Part shown: positions 43,637 through 52,537 of the stretch, piece by piece
Layout: every line of letters begins with the position of its first letter
Numbering within the stretch: position 1 is the stretch's first letter
Program-made: the position numbers and the translations under genes
Source of the DNA: Calothrix sp. HK-06
Lineage (GTDB): Bacteria > Cyanobacteriota > Cyanobacteriia > Cyanobacteriales > Nostocaceae
Assembly (NCBI RefSeq): GCF_001904745.1
Contig: NZ_MRCD01000009.1
Location: 62,001-126,000, forward strand
DNA: 64,000 nucleotides
Reading direction: 5' to 3'
The notes under the pieces: model-generated
The model's database searches: none
Told to the model about the DNA's origin: nothing
Seen by the model: only the letters and a program-made list of their open reading frames with translations

Positions 43637-45259
43637 ATGGCAGCATCAGCAGCAACATCAATGTGGAGTCCACTCAAACAGCAGGTATTCCGCGCGCTCT
43701 GGATAGCTTCAGCAATATCAAGCGTTGGAACTTGGATGCACGATGTTGGCGCCGCATGGTTAATGACAACTCTGGCGCCTAATTCTCCAATACTCGTTGC
43801 GTTATTACAAGCTGCATCTAGCTTACCGTTTTTCTTACTGGCTTTACCTGCTGGCGCCATCGCTGATGTTGTTGACCGTCGTCAGGTGCTGCTGTACACC
43901 CAATCTTGGATGCTGTTAGTTGCTACTTCGTTAGGTTTATTAACCGTAACAGGAATAGTGGCGCCGTCGAATCCCGCTTCACCGTGGATATTACTAGGTT
44001 TAACTTTTGCGATGAGCATTGGCAGCTCAATGAATATGCCAGTGTGGCAAGCTGTAACACCTGAACTTGTCACAAAAGAAGAACTACCGCAAGCAGTGAC
44101 GTTAAGCGGAATAGTTGTTAACCTTTCGCGTTCAATTGGCCCAGCACTAGCAGGTATAATTATTGCTTCAGCGGGAACAGGTGTAGTATTTTTACTCAAC
44201 GCAGCATCATTTCTAAGTGTAATTTGGGTAATTTACACTTGGAAACGTGTACATCAGCAAAGTGCTTTACCTACTGAACGTGTCGTAGGCGCCATCCAAG
44301 CAGGTGTTCGCTACGTTCGTAATGCACCAGTATTTCAATCAGTTATATTTAGGACAATTGGTTATATTTTCTTTGCCAGCGCGTTGTTTGCTTTATTACC
44401 TTTAATTGCGCGTGCAGAGTTAAAACTTGACGCTTTAGGTTATGGTACTATTTTGGGCTTTTGGGGAATTGGCGGATTAGTCGGAGCGTTTGTATTACCA
44501 AAGCTGCGACAGAAGTTTTCCATCGACAGAATAGTTGCTGGTTGTTCAGCAGTCATGGGTTTAATGATGCTGATAATTGCTTCGCAGCATAACTTTTATA
44601 TAATTTGTGCGGTGATGTTACTAGTGGGAATTTCTTCGCTAGGAGTAATGGTAAGTTTGAATGTAGCTGCTCAAAGTGCGGTACCAAACTGGGTAAAAGC
44701 GCGCGCTCTTTCTGTACAGCTATTAGTATTTCAAGGTGGTATGAGTTTAGGGAGTTTACTGTGGGGTACTTTAGCTCAACAGACTTCTTTATCAACATCT
44801 CTCGCAGCAGCAGGTATTGGTTTGTTAGTAGCCATCTTTATTACTGCGCGTTTTCGGCTCAAATGTTCAGAACTCTTAGATTTACGAGCATCGCTACATT
44901 GGGACCAACCGACACATGCTTTTGAACCTTGTCCAAACGATGGGCCAGTTTTAATAACGCTTGAATATTACATTGATCCTAATAAAGCCGAAGAATTTAC
45001 TTTAGCCATGCAAGCACTCGCACAAATTCGGCGCCGTGACGGTGCGATTCAATGGGGATTATATCAAGATGTATCTAACCTAAGTCGATTTGTAGAAACA
45101 GCACTCGTCGAATCTTGGGCAGAACATCGGCGCCAGTTTGAACGAGTAACAGTCAGTGATAAGGTAATCGAAGACCGAGTGCTTGCGTATCATATTGGCT
45201 CGGAGGCGCCGAAAGTTTCAGAAATGCTCTACTCGAAAGATGGTAGGCGCCCGTGTTAG
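43637..45259 (+). CDS. MFS exporter (EntS/DUF894 type) with C-terminal ABM-like domain
   Basis: In the 540-residue protein, residues about 10-415 carry 10-12 hydrophobic segments with the start WSPLKQQVFRALWIASAISS and the MFS loop GAIADVVDRRQVLLYT, as in EntS-like multidrug/siderophore exporters. About residues 430-535 form a soluble tail: VLITLEYYIDPNKAEEFTLA, RRRDGAIQWGLYQDVSNLSR and LVESWAEHRRQFERV, resembling antibiotic-biosynthesis-monooxygenase (ABM/EthD-like) domains. Such exporter-ABM fusions are known in bacteria. The substrate is unknown. The gene holds about nine GGCGCC sites. Confidence 0.85.
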   Translation: MAASAATSMWSPLKQQVFRALWIASAISSVGTWMHDVGAAWLMTTLAPNSPILVALLQAASSLPFFLLALPAGAIADVVDRRQVLLYTQSWMLLVATSLGLLTVTGIVAPSNPASPWILLGLTFAMSIGSSMNMPVWQAVTPELVTKEELPQAVTLSGIVVNLSRSIGPALAGIIIASAGTGVVFLLNAASFLSVIWVIYTWKRVHQQSALPTERVVGAIQAGVRYVRNAPVFQSVIFRTIGYIFFASALFALLPLIARAELKLDALGYGTILGFWGIGGLVGAFVLPKLRQKFSIDRIVAGCSAVMGLMMLIIASQHNFYIICAVMLLVGISSLGVMVSLNVAAQSAVPNWVKARALSVQLLVFQGGMSLGSLLWGTLAQQTSLSTSLAAAGIGLLVAIFITARFRLKCSELLDLRASLHWDQPTHAFEPCPNDGPVLITLEYYIDPNKAEEFTLAMQALAQIRRRDGAIQWGLYQDVSNLSRFVETALVESWAEHRRQFERVTVSDKVIEDRVLAYHIGSEAPKVSEMLYSKDGRRPC

Positions 45260-45541
45260 CTTATTATTTAACAGCAATCAAATTAGGGTCGCCTTTTAAG
45301 CTGTTGATGTAAAGACGATTGCAACACCATATTTAAACATGCTTGAAAGCATTGCGTTTCGCCACAATTTGCTATCAATAGAGCATTTTTCACACAATTT
45401 TTTAATTCTAAATTAGTAGTTGATAATTGTTTTTTAGCATCAATTGACAAATTGTAGAGTCTATGAATTGTAGAGTGTATGTAAATACAAAAGTAAGGTA
45501 GGCAGTGCTCTACCCTACTCATTAAGGAGGATTTAGAAGGT
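45260..45541. other. Intergenic sequence with a GTAGG-type repeat
   Basis: No convincing gene. The segment contains GTAAGGTAGGCAGTGC and CTACCCTACT (about 45494-45520), a short inverted repeat, and TTAAGGAGG. On the minus strand there is a protein-like stretch (YNLSIDAKKQLSTTNLELKN), but it has no start of its own. Confidence 0.4.
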
Positions 45542-46912
45542 TTAAAATGAAACCCAGGCGCCATGAAAACCGTAAGGTACTCGTTGAGGAATGAGTACAC
45601 GCGCGACTGGTTCACTGGTGATATCTTGGGCGTTGATAATTACAAGTTCTGATGTTTCGGTGTTGCTATCAAATACGAAGGTGATCAACCAACCTTGGTC
45701 TTCGTATGTGTTTTTGTTAGAGGGTGCAAATACTGCTTCACCACCGTAACAACCTTTGCCAAAGTTATGAATTTGCGATGTTGATTTTTCCAAATCGTAT
45801 TTAATTACACCGTCAAATAATGGTACAGTAGTCGGCGCCACTTTTCCACTATAACCGTAACGAGTTTTTCGTCCTTGTAGGTTTTCGTTGATGCGCGGAA
45901 ATTCTGATGGTGTGTCGTCGAGCATTTCTTCGCACACGCTTCCGGTTTTTAAGTTAAATTTCCAGCGATATAAGCGAGGAATACCTCCATCTTCTTGTGT
46001 ATTTTCTGACATTAAAACATTAGTGTAACTCATGCGACATGCAATAAGTACTACTTCGTCTCCTTCTTCGTAAGCGTTGAGGGTATGGAAAATATAACAA
46101 GCAGGAGTTTCAAACCAACGAATATTACTATTATTTCCATGACGTGGCAGAATACCAAAACGACTGGGTTTGTTACGTTCAAACATTAGTCCTGGTAGCC
46201 CTTGTTTCATTCGTTGGATACTAAAAGTTAAGGGCAAGTCCATAAATATTGTATAGTTTTCGGTAATTGCAAAATCATGCATCATTACCGCCATTGGTAT
46301 ATCAATGGGTACTGTTCTCAATAATTGGCCTGTTGCTGATACTACACTGTATTTTACGTAAGGTAGTGCAAAGCCATAACCGAAGAACATCATTTCACCT
46401 GTTACTGGGTCTACTTTTGGATGTGCTGTAAAGGCTGATGTTAGCTTGCCGTTATAAGTATATTCCCCGATTGTATCTAACTCTGGTGTTTTGATAGCGT
46501 GCGGCGCCCCACCTTCCCATGTTGCTAATAGTTGACCTGCGTGCCATACGAGTGCGGTGTTCGCTGTGTTTTTTCCTGGCCCGTGTGGATTGTTTTGTTG
46601 TGGAGGTTCTAATAGTCCGCTCCATACAGCTTTGCCAACTTGATTTTCTATGTGAAAACCCCGTGTTCTAATATAGCGGTTGCGGTATGTGGCTTTACCG
46701 TTATTAATATGAACACCGTGCAGCATTCCATCTCCGTCAAACCAATGATATTGCCCAATAGGCGCCCATTGAGGGTTTGGACCATTACGGAGAAATATTC
46801 CTGATAGTTCAGGGGGTATTGTACCAATAACCTTTAAAGCGTCACTAGTAATTTCATCCTTGACTGGGGCGAAATTACCTTCCAAATAAGGATTGGCTGT
46901 TGTTACTGTCAT
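45542..46912 (-). CDS. Carotenoid cleavage oxygenase
   Basis: The 456-residue protein of the RPE65/carotenoid oxygenase family has FLRNGPNPQWAPIGQYHWFD, GDGMLHGVHI, FTAHPKVDPVTGEMMFFGY, MMHDFAITENYTIFMDLPL, HTLNAYEEGDEVV and the C-terminal PYGFHGAWV. The four iron-binding histidines lie in TAHP, MHDF, HTLNA and FHG. It splits a carotenoid double bond with molecular oxygen, giving apocarotenals or retinal. The substrate cannot be read from the sequence. The ATG at 46912 lies 158 bases from the divergent secreted protein gene. Confidence 0.95.
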   Translation of the reverse strand: MTVTTANPYLEGNFAPVKDEITSDALKVIGTIPPELSGIFLRNGPNPQWAPIGQYHWFDGDGMLHGVHINNGKATYRNRYIRTRGFHIENQVGKAVWSGLLEPPQQNNPHGPGKNTANTALVWHAGQLLATWEGGAPHAIKTPELDTIGEYTYNGKLTSAFTAHPKVDPVTGEMMFFGYGFALPYVKYSVVSATGQLLRTVPIDIPMAVMMHDFAITENYTIFMDLPLTFSIQRMKQGLPGLMFERNKPSRFGILPRHGNNSNIRWFETPACYIFHTLNAYEEGDEVVLIACRMSYTNVLMSENTQEDGGIPRLYRWKFNLKTGSVCEEMLDDTPSEFPRINENLQGRKTRYGYSGKVAPTTVPLFDGVIKYDLEKSTSQIHNFGKGCYGGEAVFAPSNKNTYEDQGWLITFVFDSNTETSELVIINAQDITSEPVARVLIPQRVPYGFHGAWVSF

Positions 46913-47069
46913 GTTTGTGTGTGAGTTCGATATGTAATCTCCTGTATTATTCTGACGTGAAAATATTGAGTTGGCGAGGTAAAGATATGAAAACTGTGCT
47001 TCAAGTCACTTGACGCTGGCAAATATAACTGAAATACTTTTTCTTCATTCTAGTTCGGCAACAAGTATT

Positions 47070-47639
47070 ATGTTTAACAAAAACACCAGTGTGTTTCTAC
47101 TGGCTTGCATAGGAGTGCCAGTATGTTTTGCTTTGACTTGTATTGTGGGTTTTGCAGCACCAAAACCAGTTAAAAAACTAGTTTCTACCAGTAAGTTAGA
47201 ACCTTTATCTCAAACAGCATGTATCGGTATTAGAGATTATGTTGTAGGTAGCCTTGGTCAAAAAGCTTCGTCCGTCAAGTTAGAATCACAGATATCATTT
47301 GAGGACACAATTAATAAGGTTAAAGGAACTGCGTGTCAGATAACAACGCAAAGCACTGCTAAAAACTTTAAATCTCTTGCCGATGTTGCAAAGCCTTTAG
47401 AAGCAATACTTATTAAGCAAGAATGGAAAGAACAGAAAAGCGGCGCCGCTGATGGTTCTGAAGGTAAAATAATGAGGTTTAATAAGGGTAATAATTTGGT
47501 CGTTGTCAATATTGAATCAAGTTTGGCTAAAGATGTGAAATGTGCGGCTAATGTACCAATTGATACTTGTTACAAAAATGCAAAGCCTGAACAAATTAAA
47601 TATAAAATTGTCTTAACCGGAACACGCACCAACAAGTAA
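47070..47639 (+). CDS. Secreted or membrane-anchored hypothetical protein
   Basis: The protein has 189 residues from the ATG at 47070. I chose this start because the only upstream option is a TTG at 47010 that adds a non-signal stretch. Residues 6-28 are a signal peptide or anchor (VFLLACIGVPVCFALTCIVG). The mature part begins APKPVKKLVSTSKLEPLSQT and contains five cysteines (ACIGIRDY, ACQITTQS, CAANVPIDTC) that may form disulfides. No family recognised. It precedes a heptad-like direct repeat (TAACTCC units, 47650-47703) and the phosphatase gene. Confidence 0.65.
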   Translation: MFNKNTSVFLLACIGVPVCFALTCIVGFAAPKPVKKLVSTSKLEPLSQTACIGIRDYVVGSLGQKASSVKLESQISFEDTINKVKGTACQITTQSTAKNFKSLADVAKPLEAILIKQEWKEQKSGAADGSEGKIMRFNKGNNLVVVNIESSLAKDVKCAANVPIDTCYKNAKPEQIKYKIVLTGTRTNK

Positions 47640-47649
47640 GAGAATAAGG

Positions 47650-47703
47650 TCAGGAGTTAGAAACTTTTAACTCTTAACTCCTAACTTCTAACTCATAACT
47701 TTT
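47650..47703. repeat. Short degenerate tandem repeat (TAACTCN units)
   Basis: At least five units like TTAACTC, TTAACTCC, TAACTTC, TAACTCA run between the secreted protein and the phosphatase. The last unit overlaps the run-up to the ATG at 47706, so the usual ribosome site is replaced by repeat sequence. Confidence 0.65.
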
Positions 47704-47705
47704 AA

Positions 47706-48344
47706 ATGACTTTAACGCTTTATTTTCTTCGTCACGGGCAAACTGAATGTAGTCGCAGTAACTCTTACTGTGGTTCTATAGACCCTGAACTTACTCCAGA
47801 TGGAATGGAAATGGCACAGGTTTTTGCTGATGCTTATGGTTCTACACATTGGAAGGCTATTTTTTCTAGTCCAATGCGACGCACGATTGCTACGGCTAAA
47901 CCTTTGTGCGATATCGTTAAGCTACAGCCTGAACTTCGCGATGGTTTAAAAGAAATTAATTATGGTCAGTGGGAAGGTAAAACTCCTGAAACTGTAAGTG
48001 TTGATTTTCATGATGATTATATTCGCTGGCTTGCTGACCCTGCTTGGTATGGACCCACTGGTGGAGAAATGGCTATAGCTATTGCTTCGCGTGCTATGCA
48101 AGTTATTGAGGAAATTAAACAACGTTATACTGATGGTAATGTATTAGTTGTTTCCCACAAAGCTACTATTCGCATCATGTTATGTAGTCTTATGGGTATT
48201 GATGTTGGTCGTTTTCGCTATCGTTTAGGCTGTCCAGTTGGTTCTGTTAGTGTAGTCGAATTTACCTCACATGGACCTCTTTTAAAAGCGTTAGCTGACC
48301 GTACTCATCAAAGTACACGTTTACGAAATTTACCAGGAACTTAA
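47706..48344 (+). CDS. Histidine phosphatase (phosphoglycerate-mutase-like)
   Basis: The 212-residue protein starts TLYFLRHGQTECSRSNSYCG with the catalytic RHG motif, then FSSPMRRTIATAKPLC with the second Arg, a central EINYGQWEGK with the acid, and VVSHKATIRIM with the second His. This is the 2-histidine phosphatase fold. It may act on phosphosugars, phosphoglycerate or alpha-ribazole phosphate. The CobC possibility is attractive since cobalamin genes lie at 16-19 kb, but they are 29 kb away and nothing else supports it. Confidence 0.9.
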   Translation: MTLTLYFLRHGQTECSRSNSYCGSIDPELTPDGMEMAQVFADAYGSTHWKAIFSSPMRRTIATAKPLCDIVKLQPELRDGLKEINYGQWEGKTPETVSVDFHDDYIRWLADPAWYGPTGGEMAIAIASRAMQVIEEIKQRYTDGNVLVVSHKATIRIMLCSLMGIDVGRFRYRLGCPVGSVSVVEFTSHGPLLKALADRTHQSTRLRNLPGT

Positions 48345-48517
48345 GTAAACCTGCTCTTAAAGAATGTATTAGTAATTATTAATACATTTTTTTTATGCAA
48401 CAACTACTATAACAGCTTGGATAACAAGAGATGTATAGTGATGTCGAGTGCTGTATGTGTTTAACGACACCATACTTTGCATGTGAAACAATCAGTAATG
48501 GATTATGGTTTACATCT

Positions 48518-48859
48518 ATGAATCTACTTGATTGCACAACTTTGATTAAAAAGCTAGTGTTGTTAACAACATTAACTATGGCTACTAGTGTGAGTTTATC
48601 ATTTGATATTTCCGCAGAAGCACAGTTAAATCCTCGCCCTAGTATTTTTAAAGAGTACCCTTACAGACGCGCTCAAGGGCGTAAAGTGAAACGTAGCTCA
48701 ACTTCAAGATCCAAAACTAAACCACCTAATATTAAACCGAAAAAACAAGGCACCGTTGCAAATAACCGCAGAAGACCTTTTACGAAAGTGGAGAAAAAAT
48801 CACCATTACAACCGTTAACAATAGAATTTCACGCTCCTAGATATCCTGGTTCCCGTTGA
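48518..48859 (+). CDS. Secreted basic, proline-rich hypothetical protein
   Basis: From the ATG at 48518 the protein is 113 residues with a signal peptide (KKLVLLTTLTMATSVSLSFD, ending near EAQL) and a mature part rich in Arg, Lys and Pro (RRAQGRKVKRSSTSRSK, KPPNIKPKKQGT). An ATG at 48431 would add 29 residues with several cysteines and no signal feature. No family recognised. The stop TGA overlaps the ATG of the next gene (TGATG at 48857-48861), suggesting translational coupling. Confidence 0.55.
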   Translation: MNLLDCTTLIKKLVLLTTLTMATSVSLSFDISAEAQLNPRPSIFKEYPYRRAQGRKVKRSSTSRSKTKPPNIKPKKQGTVANNRRRPFTKVEKKSPLQPLTIEFHAPRYPGSR

Positions 48860-49978
48860 TGCAGCCTATTATTGAAATTATTCCTCTGCGACACATGGCT
48901 TCTGGCGATGTTTTGTCACTACAAGTTTATCGGCGCCCAATCTGGCAAAAAAGTTTATATCCAATCAAACTTACATGGTGCCGAAATTTCCGGTAATGCT
49001 GTAATACATCAGCTTATTGAATTTTTGTTAAGTATCGATGCCACTCATTTAGTCGGGGAAATCTGGCTGGTTCCCGTTTGTAACCCAATGGGAACAAATG
49101 AACGCGCACAACACTTTTCTCCAGGACGCTATTGTAGCTACGAAGCGAAAGACTGGAATCGAATTTTTTGGGACTACGAAAAAGAAGCTGATGATTTAGC
49201 AGCTTTTGCTAAATCTCAACTTCTGCTGGAAATAGAGGTCGTCAGACACAACTATCTAACCATTATCAAGCAGAAATTCGCTCAACTTTTAGAAAAAATT
49301 AATTCTTCGAGCAGCGTCCCCTTTACTCAAAAGTTTCGCTACAAGCTACAGTCACTTAGTTTAGATGCTGACTATTTGATTGATTTACATAGTTCAACCA
49401 ATCAAGGATTGAATTATCTCTATTATTTTCAAAACCGTGAACAGAGTTCTAAATATTTCTTACTTGATTTCGGAATTTTACTAGATGAGTATGATGGTGA
49501 TGCGTTTGATGAAGCTTTTATTAAACCTTGGCTAGCTTTGGAACAGCATTTTCAATCTCTAGGTAGAGAAATTAAGTTTGATGTCGATGCTTGGACTTTT
49601 GAGCTTGGTACAGGAATGCAAATTAATTTAGATTCTGTGACACGAGGTGTTGAGGGGATTAAAAATTATTTGATTCAAAAATGCGTTCTTATTAATACTG
49701 TTCCGTCTGAAAATGCTAAATTAAATAATCAAATGATGTTTATTAGACGCGCTGATATCATCAAATATTTTGCTCCGATTGGCGGAATGATTCAAGATAG
49801 AGTCAATTTAGGTCACTATGTGAAAGCTGGAGAAATTATTTATAAAATATTAAGTTTTAATAAGCAGGGTGAGTTACCTCAAGTAATAGATATACACGCG
49901 CAAGCTAAGGGGTTAGTTTATGATATTTCAACTAATCAAGCGGTGAATGAAGGCGAATTTGTTATGGGAGTGGGTTAA
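48859..49978 (+). CDS. Succinylglutamate desuccinylase/aspartoacylase family protein, frameshifted near the 5' end
   Basis: The ATG at 48859 gives MQPIIEIIPLRHMASGDVLS then LQVY, the expected N-terminus, and then leaves the frame. The other frame continues KFIGAQSGKKVYIQSNLHGA with zinc ligands H and E (NLHGAE), NPMGTNERAQHFSPGRY and the second His in DLHSS. Loss of one copy of a tandem 8-base AAGTTTAT at about 48925 would explain the shift exactly. The remaining frame could start at a TTG at 48872, giving a 368-residue product without the normal N-terminus. Family members are zinc deacylases; the substrate is unknown. The C-terminal half is a biotinyl-like beta domain (GHYVKAGEIIYKI). Confidence 0.8.
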
Positions 49979-50053
49979 TAGATTAAACTTGGATGGTAGC
50001 ATTTACCAGAAATCAAGTAAGGTTAGAATCATAATTTAAGGGTGGAGTTATAA

Positions 50054-51010
50054 GTGAGCAGTATTGAAAATGACATGTATTCATTTTCAGAAGAGGTGAT
50101 GATTCCCCAGGCGCCTCCTGAGTTCAAGTCGGGATTTATCGGTATTATTGGTCGTCCCAATGTCGGTAAATCTACTTTGATGAATCAATTAGTAGGTCAA
50201 AAAATTGCCATAACTTCACCCGTGGCGCAAACAACGCGGAACCGTTTGCGTGGAATTTTGACGACACCAAAAGCTCAGTTAATATTCGTCGATACTCCAG
50301 GAATTCATAAACCCCATCACCAATTGGGTGAAGTTTTAGTACAAAATGCCAAAATAGCGATTGAATCAGTTGATGTTGTATTGTTTGTTGTTGATGCTTC
50401 TGTGAGTTGTGGTACTGGTGATTTGTACATTGCTGATTTAGTTAGTCGTAGTCAAACTCCTATAGTTCTAGGATTAAACAAAATTGACCAACAACCACAG
50501 AATGCCGATGCAATTGATGCCAGCTATATGCAGATGGCTGAGTTACACAAATGGCAGACAATTAAGTTTTCTGCCCAAAACGGTCAGGGATTGCCACAGC
50601 TTGAAGATAAATTAATTGAACGATTAGAAACGGGACCTTATTATTATCCACCCGATTTAGTTACCGACCAACCCGAACGCTTTATTATGGGTGAACTTAT
50701 CCGCGAACAAATACTTTTGCTAACGCGCGAAGAAGTTCCTCACTCCGTTGCTGTTGCTATCGACAAGGTTGAGGAAACACCCACTATTACTCGTGTTATC
50801 GCTACGATTAACGTTGAGCGCGATTCCCAAAAAGGAATTTTAATTGGGAAAGGTGGAACTATGCTCAAATCTATTGGTAGTGCCGCACGTGAGCAGATTC
50901 AAAAATTGATTGCAGGTAAAGTATATCTCGAATTGTTCGTGAAAGTACAGCCTAAATGGCGCCAGTCACGAATTCGACTCGCTGAACTTGGCTATCGAGT
51001 TGAGGAATAA
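50054..51010 (+). CDS. era: GTPase Era
   Basis: The 318-residue protein has G1 GRPNVGKST (33-41), G2 region TTRNRLRGI, G3 DTPG, G4 NKID and a C-terminal KH domain with VERDSQKGILIGKGG and IQKLIAGKVYLELFVKV. Era binds the 3' end of 16S rRNA and helps 30S subunit maturation. The start is a GTG at 50054 with GGTGGAG ahead of it; an ATG seven codons later (in MYSFSEE) is the alternative. The first 25 residues are an acidic extension often seen in cyanobacteria. Confidence 0.96.
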   Translation: MSSIENDMYSFSEEVMIPQAPPEFKSGFIGIIGRPNVGKSTLMNQLVGQKIAITSPVAQTTRNRLRGILTTPKAQLIFVDTPGIHKPHHQLGEVLVQNAKIAIESVDVVLFVVDASVSCGTGDLYIADLVSRSQTPIVLGLNKIDQQPQNADAIDASYMQMAELHKWQTIKFSAQNGQGLPQLEDKLIERLETGPYYYPPDLVTDQPERFIMGELIREQILLLTREEVPHSVAVAIDKVEETPTITRVIATINVERDSQKGILIGKGGTMLKSIGSAAREQIQKLIAGKVYLELFVKVQPKWRQSRIRLAELGYRVEE

Positions 51011-51128
51011 GGTAATAACACGGCTAATTTTATACATGTTGATACTTTTTTAGTATAAGTGGGAATAATAATTAAGGAAGTTAGTAGTTAATTATTTATT
51101 CAACTTATAATTACTTTCATTTAAGACG

Positions 51129-51368
51129 ATGGAGCCAAACCAGCAAGAACAGCGACTCGCTGCCAACCAAGATTTCCTTAAATCCCTCAATGAACTAGAG
51201 GATATTCTCCAAGAAAATCTTCTAGAAGACTTGGCGCCACTACCTGAAGAGCAAATTCCAACTCAGTCACCTGACGAACTAAACATAGACCTGGCAGCTT
51301 GGGAGGATGCAGTCGCTGACATCGAACAATATTTTGAAAGTAAGCACAAAAAAGACCTGTCGTCGTAA
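51129..51368 (+). CDS. Small acidic hypothetical protein, 79 residues
   Basis: The protein is very acidic and helical: QQEQRLAANQDFLKSLNELE, DILQENLLEDLAPLPEEQIP and LAAWEDAVADIEQYFES. It looks like a conserved cyanobacterial protein without known function. It follows era by 118 AT-rich bases and is convergent with the methyltransferase gene at 51403. The downstream gap contains an inverted repeat around TAATTACTTTAGTAATTA, possibly a bidirectional terminator. Confidence 0.65.
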   Translation: MEPNQQEQRLAANQDFLKSLNELEDILQENLLEDLAPLPEEQIPTQSPDELNIDLAAWEDAVADIEQYFESKHKKDLSS

Positions 51369-51402
51369 TAATTACTTTAGTAATTAATCATTAAAACGAT
51401 TA

Positions 51403-52185
51403 TTACGACGAATGCTTCTGTCGCATTGCTTCATATAACAGCAGTGCTGAGGCAATCGCAACGTTTAATGACTCAACGTTTGCGCTAAGGGGTATATTCA
51501 CTTGTATATCCGCCATTGCCACCAATTCTTCTGATAACCCCGCACCCTCATTACCTAACAAAATTAAACTTGGTTTTTGCCAGTCTACTTCCCAGTAAGT
51601 TTTTGCGGCGCCTGGTAATGTTGCCACTATTTGCATTCCAGCGTTTTTAGCTAAACTAACTGTATTTTTTAAATCTTCGCTTAAAGACATTGGGACTCTA
51701 AACCATTGCCCTGCGCTGGCTCTCATTACTTTAGGGTTGTCTAAATCAACACTCCCTTTACTCAGCCATAGTCCAGATACACCCGCACCAGCAGCCGTGC
51801 GAACAATTGTACCTAAATTACCTGGGTCTTGAATTGTCTCTAAAGCAAGTAATAACCCAGAAAATGGTATTTTTTTAACTTGATAATTCCGTTTGGCCGT
51901 AGTAACAACTCCATCTGGTTGTACTGTCGTTGCTAATGCACTTAATACTTCTTCACTCACTACTTCTGCACGCACACATTTTTGGGAAGCTTTCTCCCAC
52001 AGTTCAAAATGCGTTGTTTGCCATTTTTCTGTGCAACATAAAGTCATCAAAGGATAATCAACAGCATAAGCTTCTTCGAGCAAATGCGTTCCTTCGAGTA
52101 ATAGCAAATCCTGACTATGACGCTCTTTAGAAGAGTGCAGCTTGCGAATTTGCTTTATTAGAGGATTTTGTAAACTTGTTAACAT
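51403..52185 (-). CDS. RNA 2'-O-methyltransferase, SpoU/TrmH family
   Basis: In the 260-residue protein, residues 1-100 form the RNA-binding N-terminal domain (LTSLQNPLIKQIRKLHSSKE, LLLEGTHLLEEA). About 105-255 form the knotted SPOUT domain with the three family motifs: LETIQDPGNLGTIVRTAAGA, ILLGNEGAGLSEE and IPLSANVESLNVAIASALLL. It methylates a ribose in rRNA or tRNA with SAM. The exact target (23S rRNA Gm2251 as RlmB, or other) cannot be decided. The upstream gap has a CTGAGTGCTGA-type hairpin repeat (52198-52247). Confidence 0.92.
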   Translation of the reverse strand: MLTSLQNPLIKQIRKLHSSKERHSQDLLLLEGTHLLEEAYAVDYPLMTLCCTEKWQTTHFELWEKASQKCVRAEVVSEEVLSALATTVQPDGVVTTAKRNYQVKKIPFSGLLLALETIQDPGNLGTIVRTAAGAGVSGLWLSKGSVDLDNPKVMRASAGQWFRVPMSLSEDLKNTVSLAKNAGMQIVATLPGAAKTYWEVDWQKPSLILLGNEGAGLSEELVAMADIQVNIPLSANVESLNVAIASALLLYEAMRQKHSS

Positions 52186-52197
52186 AAATAGTATACA

Positions 52198-52247
52198 GTG
52201 CTGAGTGCTGAACGCTGAGTTTTTACTTTTTACTCAACACTTAGCAC
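52198..52247. repeat. GTGCTGAGTG/CACTTAGCAC hairpin repeat
   Basis: Arms 52198-52207 and 52238-52247 pair with one mismatch around a loop rich in TTTTTAC. It lies between the methyltransferase gene and tRNA-Leu, downstream of the tRNA on the minus strand. Confidence 0.65.
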
Positions 52248-52263
52248 TTTTTACTTATTCAAA

Positions 52264-52345
52264 TGCGGAACTCGGGACTTGAACCCGAAAGCCTTGCGGC
52301 ACATGAACCTGAATCATGCGCGTCTGCCAATTCCGCCAGTTCCGC
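52264..52345 (-). tRNA. tRNA-Leu (CAG)
   Basis: On the minus strand the acceptor arms GCGGAAC and GTTCCGC pair, the discriminator is A, and the T arm contains GGGTTCAAGTCCC. The anticodon stem CATGA/TCATG encloses TTCAGGT, giving anticodon CAG, which reads CUG. A long variable arm (GCCGCAAGGC) confirms a class II leucine tRNA. The 3' CCA is not encoded. Confidence 0.95.
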
Positions 52346-52537
52346 TGGCTTGTTTTAACTAATAGTCTATAATTGTGACTTACTTATCTTTTCTTGTCAA
52401 TACCGTACTTTTGACTCTTGATGTAATTATTTTATTGTTTATGTAGTCTAAAAATGTAGACAAATTAATTCTTTACTGTAGAATCTTAACCAACTTCCAA
52501 CGTATAAATTTAATTCTTGTTTCTGGAGGGTAGGCTT

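Noticed and set aside
45283-45615. Minus-strand frame of 110 codons containing a protein-like stretch YNLSIDAKKQLSTTNLELKN
   Set aside because: Its start lies inside the carotenoid oxygenase gene in another frame and there is no start near the protein-like part; at best a relic.
47010-47069. TTG start for the secreted protein at 47070
   Set aside because: The added residues do not look like a signal peptide, whereas the ATG at 47070 places a normal signal at the N-terminus.
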